Below are positions 1-6,067 of a DNA stretch of 7,346 nt, piece after piece. Position 1 is the stretch's first letter, and every line of letters starts with the position of its first letter. The notes under the pieces are model-generated. The model was not told the DNA's origin, ran no database searches, and saw nothing but the letters and a program-made list of their open reading frames with translations. Source of the DNA: SFEL01 sp963640685 (GTDB lineage Bacteria; Bacillota; Clostridia; Christensenellales; CAG-138); contig CAVIAA010000038.1 in NCBI GenBank assembly GCA_963640685.1, positions 1 through 7,346 on the forward strand, read 5' to 3'. A program made the position numbers and the translations under genes.

Positions 1-12
1 AGCCGGAATAAA

Positions 13-49
13 CTTAAGGGTTAGACCCCTTAACAACCCTAAGATTTTT
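13..49 (+). terminator. possible intrinsic terminator of a gene off the left edge
   Basis: Bases 13-22 (CTTAAGGGTT) can pair with 35-43 (AACCCTAAG) with one bulged A, and an A plus five T residues (45-49) follow. This is the shape of a rho-independent terminator reading rightwards. A competing hairpin, TTAAGGG (14-20) with CCCTTAA (27-33), uses the same left arm, so the fold is ambiguous. The gene it would serve lies outside the window. The T-run also borders the palindromic repeat that begins near base 50 and may be part of that repeat's edge. Confidence 0.35.
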
Positions 50-60
50 CGACAGGCTTG

Positions 61-103
61 GCTCTCCCTTTGGGAGAGCTGTCACCGCAGGTGACTGAGA
101 GGG
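61..103 (+). repeat. palindromic repeat, two hairpins, copy 1
   Basis: Two perfect hairpins stand in tandem. GCTCTCCC (61-68) pairs with GGGAGAGC (72-79) across a TTT loop. GTCACC (81-86) pairs with GGTGAC (90-95) across a GCA loop. The unit ends with TGAGAGGG (96-103). The plan of a CTCTCCC hairpin, a variable second segment and a GAGAGGG tail matches the copies at 138-184 and 7300-7346, but here in the opposite orientation to the copy at 138-184 and with a different second segment. Seven T residues follow at 113-119, so a transcript might end here. From memory, this type of dispersed repeat is common between genes in gut Clostridia. Confidence 0.7.
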
Positions 104-137
104 ACTTTCGGCTTTTTTTGTTTGGTATGGTCACGGC

Positions 138-298
138 CCCTCTCCGTCCTCGCTGCGCTCGGCCACCTCTCCCAGGGGGAGAGGCAGGGGACGCTCACGC
201 GAAATCAAATGATACAAGAACGGGAACAGCGGAGCATACCGCCGTTCCCGTTAACTGTCTTATGATGCCCGGCCTTTAGATGGGCGGCCACTTTTTTT
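138..298 (+). repeat. structured ~160-nt repeat element, left copy (candidate ncRNA or MITE-like)
   Basis: This stretch matches the reverse complement of 7189-7346 in separate blocks. Bases 138-201 match 7283-7346 at 62 of 64 positions, and 244-269 match 7219-7244 at 25 of 26. The middle (202-243) has diverged. Structures visible on the plus strand are the CTCTCCC-type hairpin within 166-184, a long hairpin of AACGGGAAC (219-227) with GTTCCCGTT (244-252) continued by GCGG (229-232) with CCGC (239-242) over one mismatch, and a terminator-like hairpin with T-run (267-298). No protein is likely: the one reading frame through it (58-279) is mostly repeat sequence with no Shine-Dalgarno site. A structured transcript or a non-autonomous mobile repeat are both possible. 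Confidence 0.65.
267..298 (+). terminator. terminator-like hairpin and T-run at the end of the left element
   Basis: GC-rich arms at 267-274 (GCCCGGCC) and 282-289 (GGGCGGCC) form an imperfect stem, since only part can pair at once, followed by seven T residues (292-298). The T-run lies on the plus strand, so this would stop transcription moving rightwards into the 3' end of gyrA, not transcription of gyrA itself. For gyrA's own transcript the order is an A-run, then the stem, with no U-tract after it. Confidence 0.5.
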
Positions 299-305
299 GA
301 TTTCC

Positions 306-2744
306 TTATTCTTCTTCGCTATCGTCAACGTGCGGAACTATCGCGACCGAGGCCACGCGGTCCGCCGTGCGCATGAGCCTTACACCCTGCGTGTTGCGGG
401 AGATTTCTGATATCTGCCCGACCGGCAGCCGAATAAGCGTGCCCTCCGAGCTTATTATCATTACGTCCTCCTCCTCATCGCCGCCGACAGACTTCATGCA
501 CACGAGGTCGCCGGTCTTTTCGCTAAGAGCCATTGCTATAATGCCCTTGCCGCCGCGGCTCTGCGTTCTGTACTCCTCCTCCGGCGTGCGCTTGCCCATT
601 CCGTTTTCGGATATCGCAAGTATGGAGGCGCCGGGGCGAACCTTTTCCGCGCCGACTACGCAGTCCTCCTCATCGAGGGTAATGGCCTTAACGCCGGTTG
701 CGCCCCTGCCCATAGGCCGAACGTCCTCCTCGCTGAAGCGGATGCTCTTGCCCTTCTTTGTGCCGATGATTATCTCATCGCTGCCGTCGGTGAGTATCGC
801 CGCTATCAGCTCGTCCCCGTCGCGGAGGTTCTGGGCGATCATTCCGCCCTTGCGGATATTGTCAAACTCGCCTATCTCGGTCTTTTTGATTATGCCAGCA
901 CGGGTTATGAGGCTGAGATATTTTCCGCCGCCTGTGAGCGGGAACATCGTGGTGACCTTTTCGCCCTCTCTAAGGCTCAGCAGGTTGACTATCGCCGTGC
1001 CCTTTGCGGTGCGCCCCGCCTCGGGTATGCGGTAGCACTTGATGCGGAACGCCCTGCCCATGTTGGTAAAGAACATTATCTCATCGTGCGTGCTGCACCC
1101 GAAGAGGTGCTCAACGAAGTCCTCCTCGCGGGTCGCCTGGCCGGTTATGCCGCGACCGCCGCGGTTCTGCGCGCGGTAGGTGTCCATGCTGGTGCGCTTT
1201 GCAAAGCCAAGGTGGGTGAGCGTCACCGTCATCTCCTCCGGCTGAATTATGTCGTCCAGCTCGATATCCTCGGTGACCTGCTCGATAACGGTTCTGCGCG
1301 GGTCGGCGTATTTACGCCGCACCTCGAGTATTTCCTCGCGGATAAGCGCAAGCAGCTTTCCCTCGTCCGCAAGTATGCTCTCGTAGTAGGCGATGGTCTC
1401 GATAAGCCCGTCCCGCTCCGCCTTTATCTTGTCGTGCTCAAGGCCGGTCAACCGGCCGAGCCGCATATCCAGTATCGCCTGGCTCTGCTTATCCGTCAAT
1501 CCAAAGCGGATGTTCAGCCGCTCCTTTGCCTCCGGCTGGGTCTTGGAGGTCTTAATTATATCCACGACCTCGTCGATGTTGGCCATGGCGATGAGCAGCC
1601 CCTCCAATATATGCAGCCGCTCCCGCGCCTTTTCAAGGTCGTATGTCGTCCTTCGGGTAACTACCTCCTCCTGGAACCTGAGGTAGTGATACAGCATCTC
1701 CTTTATGTTTAATACCTTTGGCTCGCCGTCCACCAGCGCAAGCATAATCACGCCGAAGGTATCCTGAAGCTGTGTGTGCTTATAGAGCTGGTTGAGGACT
1801 ATGTTTGCGTTTACGTCCTTCTTTATCTCTATTACTATCTTCATGCCGTTGCGGTTGCTCTCGTCCCGCAGCGCGGTTATGCCCTCCACCCGCTTTTCGT
1901 GAACCAGCTCCGCGATTTTTTCAATGAGCCGCGCCTTGTTCACCTGATACGGCAGCTCTGTAACCAGTATCCGGCTCTTGCCGTTCGGCATCGGCTCGAT
2001 CTCGGTCTTTGCCCGAACCAGTAGCTTGCCGCGGCCGGTTCTGTATGCCTGCCGTATGCCGGCGGTGCCCATTATTGTAGCCCCTGTCGGGAAATCCGGC
2101 CCCGGGAGGTACGCCATAAGCTCCTCAACGGATATGTCGCGGTTGTCTATGAGCGCAACGTATGCGTCGATGACCTCGCCTAAATTGTGCGGCGGAATGT
2201 TGGTGGCCATGCCGACTGCGATGCCGTTGCTGCCGTTTACCAGAAGGTTCGGGTAGCGGCTGGGCAGAACCAGCGGCTGGGTCAGCGTTTCGTCAAAGTT
2301 CGGGCCGAAATCGACCGTGTTCTTGTCGATATCCGCAAGCATCTCAAGGCTCATTTTGGATAGCCGTGCCTCGGTATAGCGCATGGCCGCGGCGCCGTCG
2401 CCGTCCACGCTGCCGAAGTTGCCCTGACCCTCGACCAGAAGGTATCTCGTGTTGAAGTCCTGCGCCAAACGCACCATCGCGTCGTATACCGAGCTGTCGC
2501 CGTGCGGGTGGTATTTACCCAGAACGTCGCCGACTATACGGGCGGACTTGTGGAACGGCTTATCCGGCGTAAAGCCCTGCTCCCCCATTGAATAGAGTAT
2601 GCGGCGGTGAACAGGCTTGAGTCCGTCCCGAACGTCCGGCAGCGCGCGGTTGATTATTACCGCCATGGCGTAGGAAATAAAGGACTTCTTCATCTCCTGC
2701 TCAATATCGAGCGGCGTTATCCTGCTGTTTATCATGTCGTCCAT
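306..2744 (-). CDS. gyrA: DNA gyrase subunit A
   Basis: This is the 812-residue breakage-reunion subunit of DNA gyrase, acting with GyrB as an A2B2 complex to introduce negative supercoils in an ATP-dependent reaction. The N-terminal domain carries the catalytic tyrosine in AAMRYTEARL (Tyr123, with Arg122 before it). The quinolone-resistance region reads GKYHPHGDSSVYDAM with Ser84 and Asp88 at the E. coli Ser83 and Asp87 positions, so it is the unmutated form. The C-terminal beta-pinwheel (about 500-805) begins with the GyrA-box, here QNRGGRG (526-532); a related QSRGGKG lies at 728-734, as in B. subtilis. The protein ends in a short acidic tail (DDSEEE). Length is close to B. subtilis GyrA. 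The first ATG is chosen because a strong Shine-Dalgarno site sits 7 nt upstream; an ATG at codon 4 is less well placed. It is the last gene of recF-gyrB-gyrA, 13 nt after gyrB. Confidence 0.98.
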   Translation of the reverse strand: MDDMINSRITPLDIEQEMKKSFISYAMAVIINRALPDVRDGLKPVHRRILYSMGEQGFTPDKPFHKSARIVGDVLGKYHPHGDSSVYDAMVRLAQDFNTRYLLVEGQGNFGSVDGDGAAAMRYTEARLSKMSLEMLADIDKNTVDFGPNFDETLTQPLVLPSRYPNLLVNGSNGIAVGMATNIPPHNLGEVIDAYVALIDNRDISVEELMAYLPGPDFPTGATIMGTAGIRQAYRTGRGKLLVRAKTEIEPMPNGKSRILVTELPYQVNKARLIEKIAELVHEKRVEGITALRDESNRNGMKIVIEIKKDVNANIVLNQLYKHTQLQDTFGVIMLALVDGEPKVLNIKEMLYHYLRFQEEVVTRRTTYDLEKARERLHILEGLLIAMANIDEVVDIIKTSKTQPEAKERLNIRFGLTDKQSQAILDMRLGRLTGLEHDKIKAERDGLIETIAYYESILADEGKLLALIREEILEVRRKYADPRRTVIEQVTEDIELDDIIQPEEMTVTLTHLGFAKRTSMDTYRAQNRGGRGITGQATREEDFVEHLFGCSTHDEIMFFTNMGRAFRIKCYRIPEAGRTAKGTAIVNLLSLREGEKVTTMFPLTGGGKYLSLITRAGIIKKTEIGEFDNIRKGGMIAQNLRDGDELIAAILTDGSDEIIIGTKKGKSIRFSEEDVRPMGRGATGVKAITLDEEDCVVGAEKVRPGASILAISENGMGKRTPEEEYRTQSRGGKGIIAMALSEKTGDLVCMKSVGGDEEEDVMIISSEGTLIRLPVGQISEISRNTQGVRLMRTADRVASVAIVPHVDDSEEE

Positions 2745-2751
2745 TTATTCG

Positions 2752-2759
2752 CTCCCCTT
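2752..2759 (-). promoter_or_regulatory. gyrA ribosome binding site overlapping the gyrB stop codon
   Basis: On the minus strand the sequence reads TAAGGGGAGCGAATAAATG. The TAA (2758-2760) is the gyrB stop, and AAGGGGAG immediately overlapping it is the gyrA Shine-Dalgarno site, 7 nt before the gyrA ATG. Ribosomes ending gyrB therefore finish on the gyrA initiation site. This suggests translational coupling and matched amounts of the two subunits. Confidence 0.8.
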
Positions 2760-4701
2760 ATACATCCAAATCCACGACCAGCTTGCTGTTCTGCTCAATG
2801 AACTCCCGCCGCGGATCCACCTTGTCCCCCATGAGGGTCGAGAATATCTCGTCCGCGCGAACGGCGTCCTCAAGGTGTACCTGATACATCATGCGGTTGT
2901 CCGGGTCCATGGTGGTCTCCCAAAGCTGATCCGGGTTCATTTCGCCAAGGCCCTTGTAGCGGTTTATCAGCGGCTTGGGCTCGCGGCCGATCTCGCTCAA
3001 TATCTTATTAAGCTCCGCGTCGTCGTAGGCGTACCATATGCTCTTGCCCCTCGTGATTCTGTACAGCGGGGGCTGCGCGGCGTATATGTGCCCGTGCTCG
3101 ATGAGCGGGCGCATGTGCCGGTAAAAGAAGGTCAAAAGCAGTATGCGAATGTGCGCGCCGTCAACGTCCGCATCCGTCATGCAAACTATCTTGTGGTAGC
3201 GCAGCTTGCTCTCGTCAAACTCGGTGTCGATGCCGGTGCCGAAGGCGGTTATCATGGAGCGTATCTCGTTGTTGGCAAGCATTTTGTCAAGCCGGGTCTT
3301 TTCAACGTTGAGTATCTTGCCCCGAAGCGGCAGTATCGCCTGAAACTCCGGGTTTCTGCCCATCTTGGCCGAGCCGCCCGCAGAGTCCCCCTCAACCAGG
3401 AATATTTCGCACTTTTCCGGCTCGCTGCTGTTGCAGTCGGTAAGCTTTCCGGGCAGGGATATGTTTTCCAGCCCCGTCTTTTTTCTCGTCAAATCCCTCG
3501 CCCGCCTTGCGGCCTCCCGCGCACGCGATGCGGTTATGCACTTTTCGATCATCAGCCTTGCGGTCTGCGGGTGCTCCTCAAGGTAGTATGCAAGGCCGTT
3601 GCCGACGGCGTTATCCACCAGCGACTTTATGTAGGAATTGCCGAGCTTGGTCTTGGTCTGCCCCTCAAACTGCGGCTCAACCAGCTTAACGCTGACAATC
3701 GCGGTCAAGCCCTCGCGAACGTCGTCGCCGGAGAGGTTTGGGTCGCTGTCCTTCAGCAGCTTATACTTCCTCGCGTAGTCGTTTATGCTCCTTGCAAGGC
3801 CGGCTCTGAAGCCCTGAAGGTGTGTTCCGCCCTCGGCGGTGTTTATGTTGTTTGCGAAGGTGAACACCGATTCGTTATAGTCGGTGTTGTACTGCATCGC
3901 GACCTCGACGGTGGCGGTCTGCTGCTTTTCCGGCTCGTCCCTTTTGCCCTCAAAGTACAGCACGTCCTCGTGCAGAACGTCCTTGCTGCGGTTGAGGTGC
4001 TCAACGAAGGAAATTATGCCGCCCTCGTAGCAGTATTTTTTGCTCTGTACCGGGTCGGTGCGTTTGTCCGTCACGGTTATCGCGACGCCTTTGTTGAGGA
4101 AGGCAAGCTCCCGCATACGCCCCCTGAGCGTGTCGTAGTTGTAATCCACCGTGTCGAATATATCCGGGTTTGCCCAGAAGGTTATGGTAGTGCCGGAGCC
4201 CTCGCTCTCCGGGTAGCTGCCCGCCTGCTCAACGGGGGTTACCGGGTCGCCGTTTATGTATTCCTGACGGTAGCGTATGCCGTCCCGCCGAACCTCGGCT
4301 GTCAATTTGCTGGAGAGCGCATTGACCACGGACAGGCCGACGCCGTGCAGTCCGCCGGATACCTTATAGCCGCTGCCGCCGAACTTGCCGCCTGCGTGCA
4401 GCACGGTCAAGGCAACCTCAAGGGCGGATTTGTGCATCTTCTCGTGGTAGCCAACCGGTATTCCGCGGCCGTTGTCCCTGACCGATACCGAGTAGTCCTC
4501 GTTTATCGTCACCTCGATGTGGGTGCAGTAGCCGGCCATAGCCTCGTCAATGGCGTTATCCACAAGCTCCTTAACAAGGTGGTGCAGCCCGCGTATATCG
4601 GTTGAGCCGATGTACATTCCGGGGCGGCGCTTTACCGCCTCCAGCCCCTCCAGCACCTGAATTTCGTTTGCGTTGTAGTTTTCGTGATTGCTGTGCTCCA
4701 T
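2758..4701 (-). CDS. gyrB: DNA gyrase subunit B
   Basis: This is the 647-residue ATPase subunit of DNA gyrase. The GHKL ATPase domain (about 1-230) shows KELVDNAIDE with catalytic Glu45 and Mg-binding Asn49, DNGRGIP (76-82) and the glycine-rich lid around GGKFGGSGYKVSGG (104-117). The transducer domain contributes the ATP-contacting lysine in QTK (Lys350). Arg139 aligns with the E. coli novobiocin-contact Arg136. The TOPRIM domain shows EGDSAGGSAK (437-446), PLRGKILNVEK (458-468) and DADVDGAHI (510-518), with metal-binding Glu437, Asp510 and Asp512. The C-terminal segment contains YKGLGEMNPDQLWETTM (582-598), which contacts GyrA. It lacks the approximately 170-residue insertion of proteobacterial GyrB, as expected for Bacillota. 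The start is the first in-frame ATG and gives an N-terminus like B. subtilis GyrB. The ribosome binding site is weak (AGG 6 nt upstream), unlike that of gyrA. It lies 87 nt after recF. Confidence 0.98.
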   Translation of the reverse strand: MEHSNHENYNANEIQVLEGLEAVKRRPGMYIGSTDIRGLHHLVKELVDNAIDEAMAGYCTHIEVTINEDYSVSVRDNGRGIPVGYHEKMHKSALEVALTVLHAGGKFGGSGYKVSGGLHGVGLSVVNALSSKLTAEVRRDGIRYRQEYINGDPVTPVEQAGSYPESEGSGTTITFWANPDIFDTVDYNYDTLRGRMRELAFLNKGVAITVTDKRTDPVQSKKYCYEGGIISFVEHLNRSKDVLHEDVLYFEGKRDEPEKQQTATVEVAMQYNTDYNESVFTFANNINTAEGGTHLQGFRAGLARSINDYARKYKLLKDSDPNLSGDDVREGLTAIVSVKLVEPQFEGQTKTKLGNSYIKSLVDNAVGNGLAYYLEEHPQTARLMIEKCITASRAREAARRARDLTRKKTGLENISLPGKLTDCNSSEPEKCEIFLVEGDSAGGSAKMGRNPEFQAILPLRGKILNVEKTRLDKMLANNEIRSMITAFGTGIDTEFDESKLRYHKIVCMTDADVDGAHIRILLLTFFYRHMRPLIEHGHIYAAQPPLYRITRGKSIWYAYDDAELNKILSEIGREPKPLINRYKGLGEMNPDQLWETTMDPDNRMMYQVHLEDAVRADEIFSTLMGDKVDPRREFIEQNSKLVVDLDV

Positions 4702-4722
4702 TTTCTGCCTGCTCTTTTCCTT

Positions 4723-4756
4723 ATTCTATATACATCTGTTTTTTTCGGTTGGTCAA
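4723..4756 (-). promoter_or_regulatory. candidate gyrB promoter in the recF-gyrB gap
   Basis: On the minus strand, TTGACC (4751-4756) is a five-of-six match to the sigma-A -35 box. Eighteen bases later comes TATATA (4727-4732), and an overlapping TAGAAT lies at 4723-4728. A start of transcription from this site would fall near 4720 and give a leader of about 20 nt before the gyrB ATG. The 87-nt gap holds no other gene. It would allow gyrB-gyrA expression independent of recF, as is often needed for supercoiling-controlled gyrase genes. I saw no clear terminator between recF and gyrB, so read-through from recF is also likely. Confidence 0.4.
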
Positions 4757-4788
4757 CGGCCTTTGCCGGTTTTATGCTGCCCCAGCTT

Positions 4789-5871
4789 TTATTCCTCTCT
4801 CATTTCCCCGCCTTCGCACCTGAACACCTTCATATCCCCCAGCCCTGCCCTTTTCAGCCCCTCAAGGCTGGTGCTGGTCAAAAAGCACTGGCAGCCCTGA
4901 ACGGATTCCATAAGAAGCTGCTGGCGGCTGCCGTCCAGCTCGGATAATACATCGTCCAGTATCAGCACCGGCGGCTCGCCGCGAAGCTCGCGTATAAACG
5001 ACAGCTCGGACAGCTTGATGGACAGCGCCGCGGTGCGCTTCTGCCCCTGAGAGCCGTATGAGCGAAGATCCAGCCCGTCCAGCGATATGCCGATATCGTC
5101 CCTGTGCGGCCCCGCGGTGGTGAACCCGCGGCGGATATCCTCGCTGCGGCTCCTTTGCAATGCCGCAAGCATCTCCAGGTGCCCGCCGGCAACGCCAGGC
5201 TCATAGACAAGCTCAAGGCGCTCACGGCCTGATGAGATATCGCGGTGCAGCTCTCCCGCAATAACCGAGAGCGAATTGACCAGCGCCCGGCGCTCTGTAA
5301 TTATCCCCTCCGAAAGCTCTGCAAGCTGCTCGTCCCATGCTTCCAGCATGTCCGGCGTAAGCCGCTCCGGCTCCTTTAGGAGGGCGTTGCGCTGCTTTAG
5401 CGCCGCGCCGTAGCGCTGAAGGCTGTAATAGTAGCCGGGTTTAACCTGCGAAAGCTCCATATCCATAAACCGCCGCCGCTCCGCAGGGCCGTCCTTAACT
5501 ATTGCAAGGTCCTCCGGCGCGAACATGACCACGTTCAGCAGCCCCATAAGCTCGCCGCTGCGCGCCGCCGGCCGGCCGTCGATCATTATCCGCTTCCGCT
5601 CCCCCTCGCGCAGCTTGAGCTCTATCCTGTGCGCGCCGGTGCAGCTTGATATCTCGGTTCCGACGTACCCCCCGGCGCAGCCGCGCATTATCAGCTCCGC
5701 GTCCCTGCCGGTTCTGTGCGAGCGGCCGAGCGCAGAGAGGAACACCGCCTCAACGCAGTTTGTCTTGCCCTCGGCGTTGCCGCCGATGATGGCGTTTATG
5801 CCGTCCCCGGGGCGCATATCCAGCGCCGTATAGCTCCTGTACTGAGACAGGCGCAAGCGGTTCACCTTCAT
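4789..5871 (-). CDS. recF: DNA replication and repair protein RecF
   Basis: This is a 360-residue SMC-like ATPase of the RecFOR pathway. It helps load RecA at single-strand gaps near double-strand junctions and supports repair of stalled forks. The family motifs are in order. The Walker A motif is IIGGNAEGKTN (28-38), with Gly31 where B. subtilis RecF has Glu. MFAPEDLAIVKDGPAERRRFMDMEL (116-140) includes the conserved segment around APEDL and RRRF. GPHRDD is at 254-259. The ABC-type signature YGSQGQKRT (272-280) and the Walker B motif LILDDVLSELD (303-313) follow. Length is normal for the family. The start gives the standard short beta strand before Walker A; GGGGCGG about 8 nt upstream is a plausible ribosome binding site. 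It is the first gene of the leftward recF-gyrB-gyrA group and is divergent from dnaN, instead of downstream of it as usual. Confidence 0.96.
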   Translation of the reverse strand: MKVNRLRLSQYRSYTALDMRPGDGINAIIGGNAEGKTNCVEAVFLSALGRSHRTGRDAELIMRGCAGGYVGTEISSCTGAHRIELKLREGERKRIMIDGRPAARSGELMGLLNVVMFAPEDLAIVKDGPAERRRFMDMELSQVKPGYYYSLQRYGAALKQRNALLKEPERLTPDMLEAWDEQLAELSEGIITERRALVNSLSVIAGELHRDISSGRERLELVYEPGVAGGHLEMLAALQRSRSEDIRRGFTTAGPHRDDIGISLDGLDLRSYGSQGQKRTAALSIKLSELSFIRELRGEPPVLILDDVLSELDGSRQQLLMESVQGCQCFLTSTSLEGLKRAGLGDMKVFRCEGGEMREE

Positions 5872-5907
5872 TCAAAATACCGCCCCATAATAAGATTTTA
5901 CCCGTTT

Positions 5908-5936
5908 ATTTTACCATAAAGCCGCGTTTTCTTCAA
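5908..5936 (-). promoter_or_regulatory. candidate recF promoter
   Basis: On the minus strand, TTGAAG (5931-5936; four of six matches to TTGACA) is followed after 17 bases by TAAAAT (5908-5913; five of six to TATAAT). This would start transcription near 5901, about 30 nt before the recF ATG. A perfect TATAAT also lies at 5944-5949 on the minus strand, but I see no good -35 box at the right distance. The recF start point is therefore uncertain between the two. Confidence 0.45.
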
Positions 5937-5991
5937 CGGCTTCATTATAATAAGAAGAAACTGCCGCAAAGCCGCATTTTCGCCGCTTTTT
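5918..5991 (+). repeat. short GCCGC-N-TTTT repeats in the recF/dnaN divergent promoter region
   Basis: GCCGC occurs four times in the same orientation, at 5921, 5963, 5971 and 5982. Three copies fit GCCGC-N-TTTT: GCCGCGTTTT, GCCGCATTTT and GCCGCTTTTT. Two are embedded in a longer near-identical 14-mer, AAAGCCGCGTTTTC (5918-5931) and AAAGCCGCATTTTC (5968-5981). The last three copies are 8 and 11 bp apart. They lie between the candidate recF and dnaN promoters, and the first overlaps the recF -35/-10 interval. A protein-binding array is possible; chance in a GC-rich genome is not excluded. Confidence 0.45.
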
Positions 5992-6010
5992 TTAATGCGC
6001 TTTTTATGCT

Positions 6011-6038
6011 TTAACAGCGCCGGAAAATATAGTATAAT
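6011..6038 (+). promoter_or_regulatory. dnaN promoter, sigma-A type
   Basis: TTAACA (6011-6016) matches the -35 consensus at five of six positions. After a 16-bp spacer comes a perfect TATAAT -10 box (6033-6038). Transcription would begin near 6045 and give a leader of about 23 nt. A dedicated strong promoter directly before dnaN fits the loss of dnaA from the upstream position, where in most bacteria the dnaA promoter drives both genes. Confidence 0.75.
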
Positions 6039-6052
6039 ATTTTTATATACTC

Positions 6053-6060
6053 AAGGAGGA
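6053..6060 (+). promoter_or_regulatory. dnaN ribosome binding site
   Basis: AAGGAGGA is a near-perfect Shine-Dalgarno sequence. The AGGAGG core (6054-6059) is 8 nt before the ATG at 6068, which fixes the start codon of dnaN. Confidence 0.9.
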
Positions 6061-6067
6061 AGGCCAT

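Noticed and set aside
58..279. 73-codon open frame on the plus strand left of gyrA
   Set aside because: It runs through two palindromic repeats and the terminator-like hairpin, has no ribosome binding site, and gives an Arg/Pro-rich product with no recognisable domain. It is best read as repeat DNA.
2734..4605. 623-codon open frame on the plus strand opposite gyrB
   Set aside because: It lies almost wholly antisense to a clear GyrB with all motifs intact. Long antisense frames arise from the GC-rich codon use of the real gene. It has no domain I recognise and no suitable promoter or ribosome binding site.
4741..4777. Terminator after recF
   Set aside because: AAC(C)GGC and GCCGTT can form a short hairpin, but on the recF strand it is followed by an A-run and not a T-run, so it should not end the recF transcript.
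5997..6020. GCGCT/AGCGC inverted repeat as an operator over the dnaN -35 box
   Set aside because: Only 5 bp pair across a 14-nt loop, and GCGC is self-complementary and common in this composition. That is too weak to call.
5872..6067. Replication origin in the AT-rich divergent region
   Set aside because: The divergent layout and AT-rich sequence would fit, with all genes reading away from it. However, I found no TTATCCACA-like DnaA box on either strand even allowing one mismatch, and dnaA is not adjacent.
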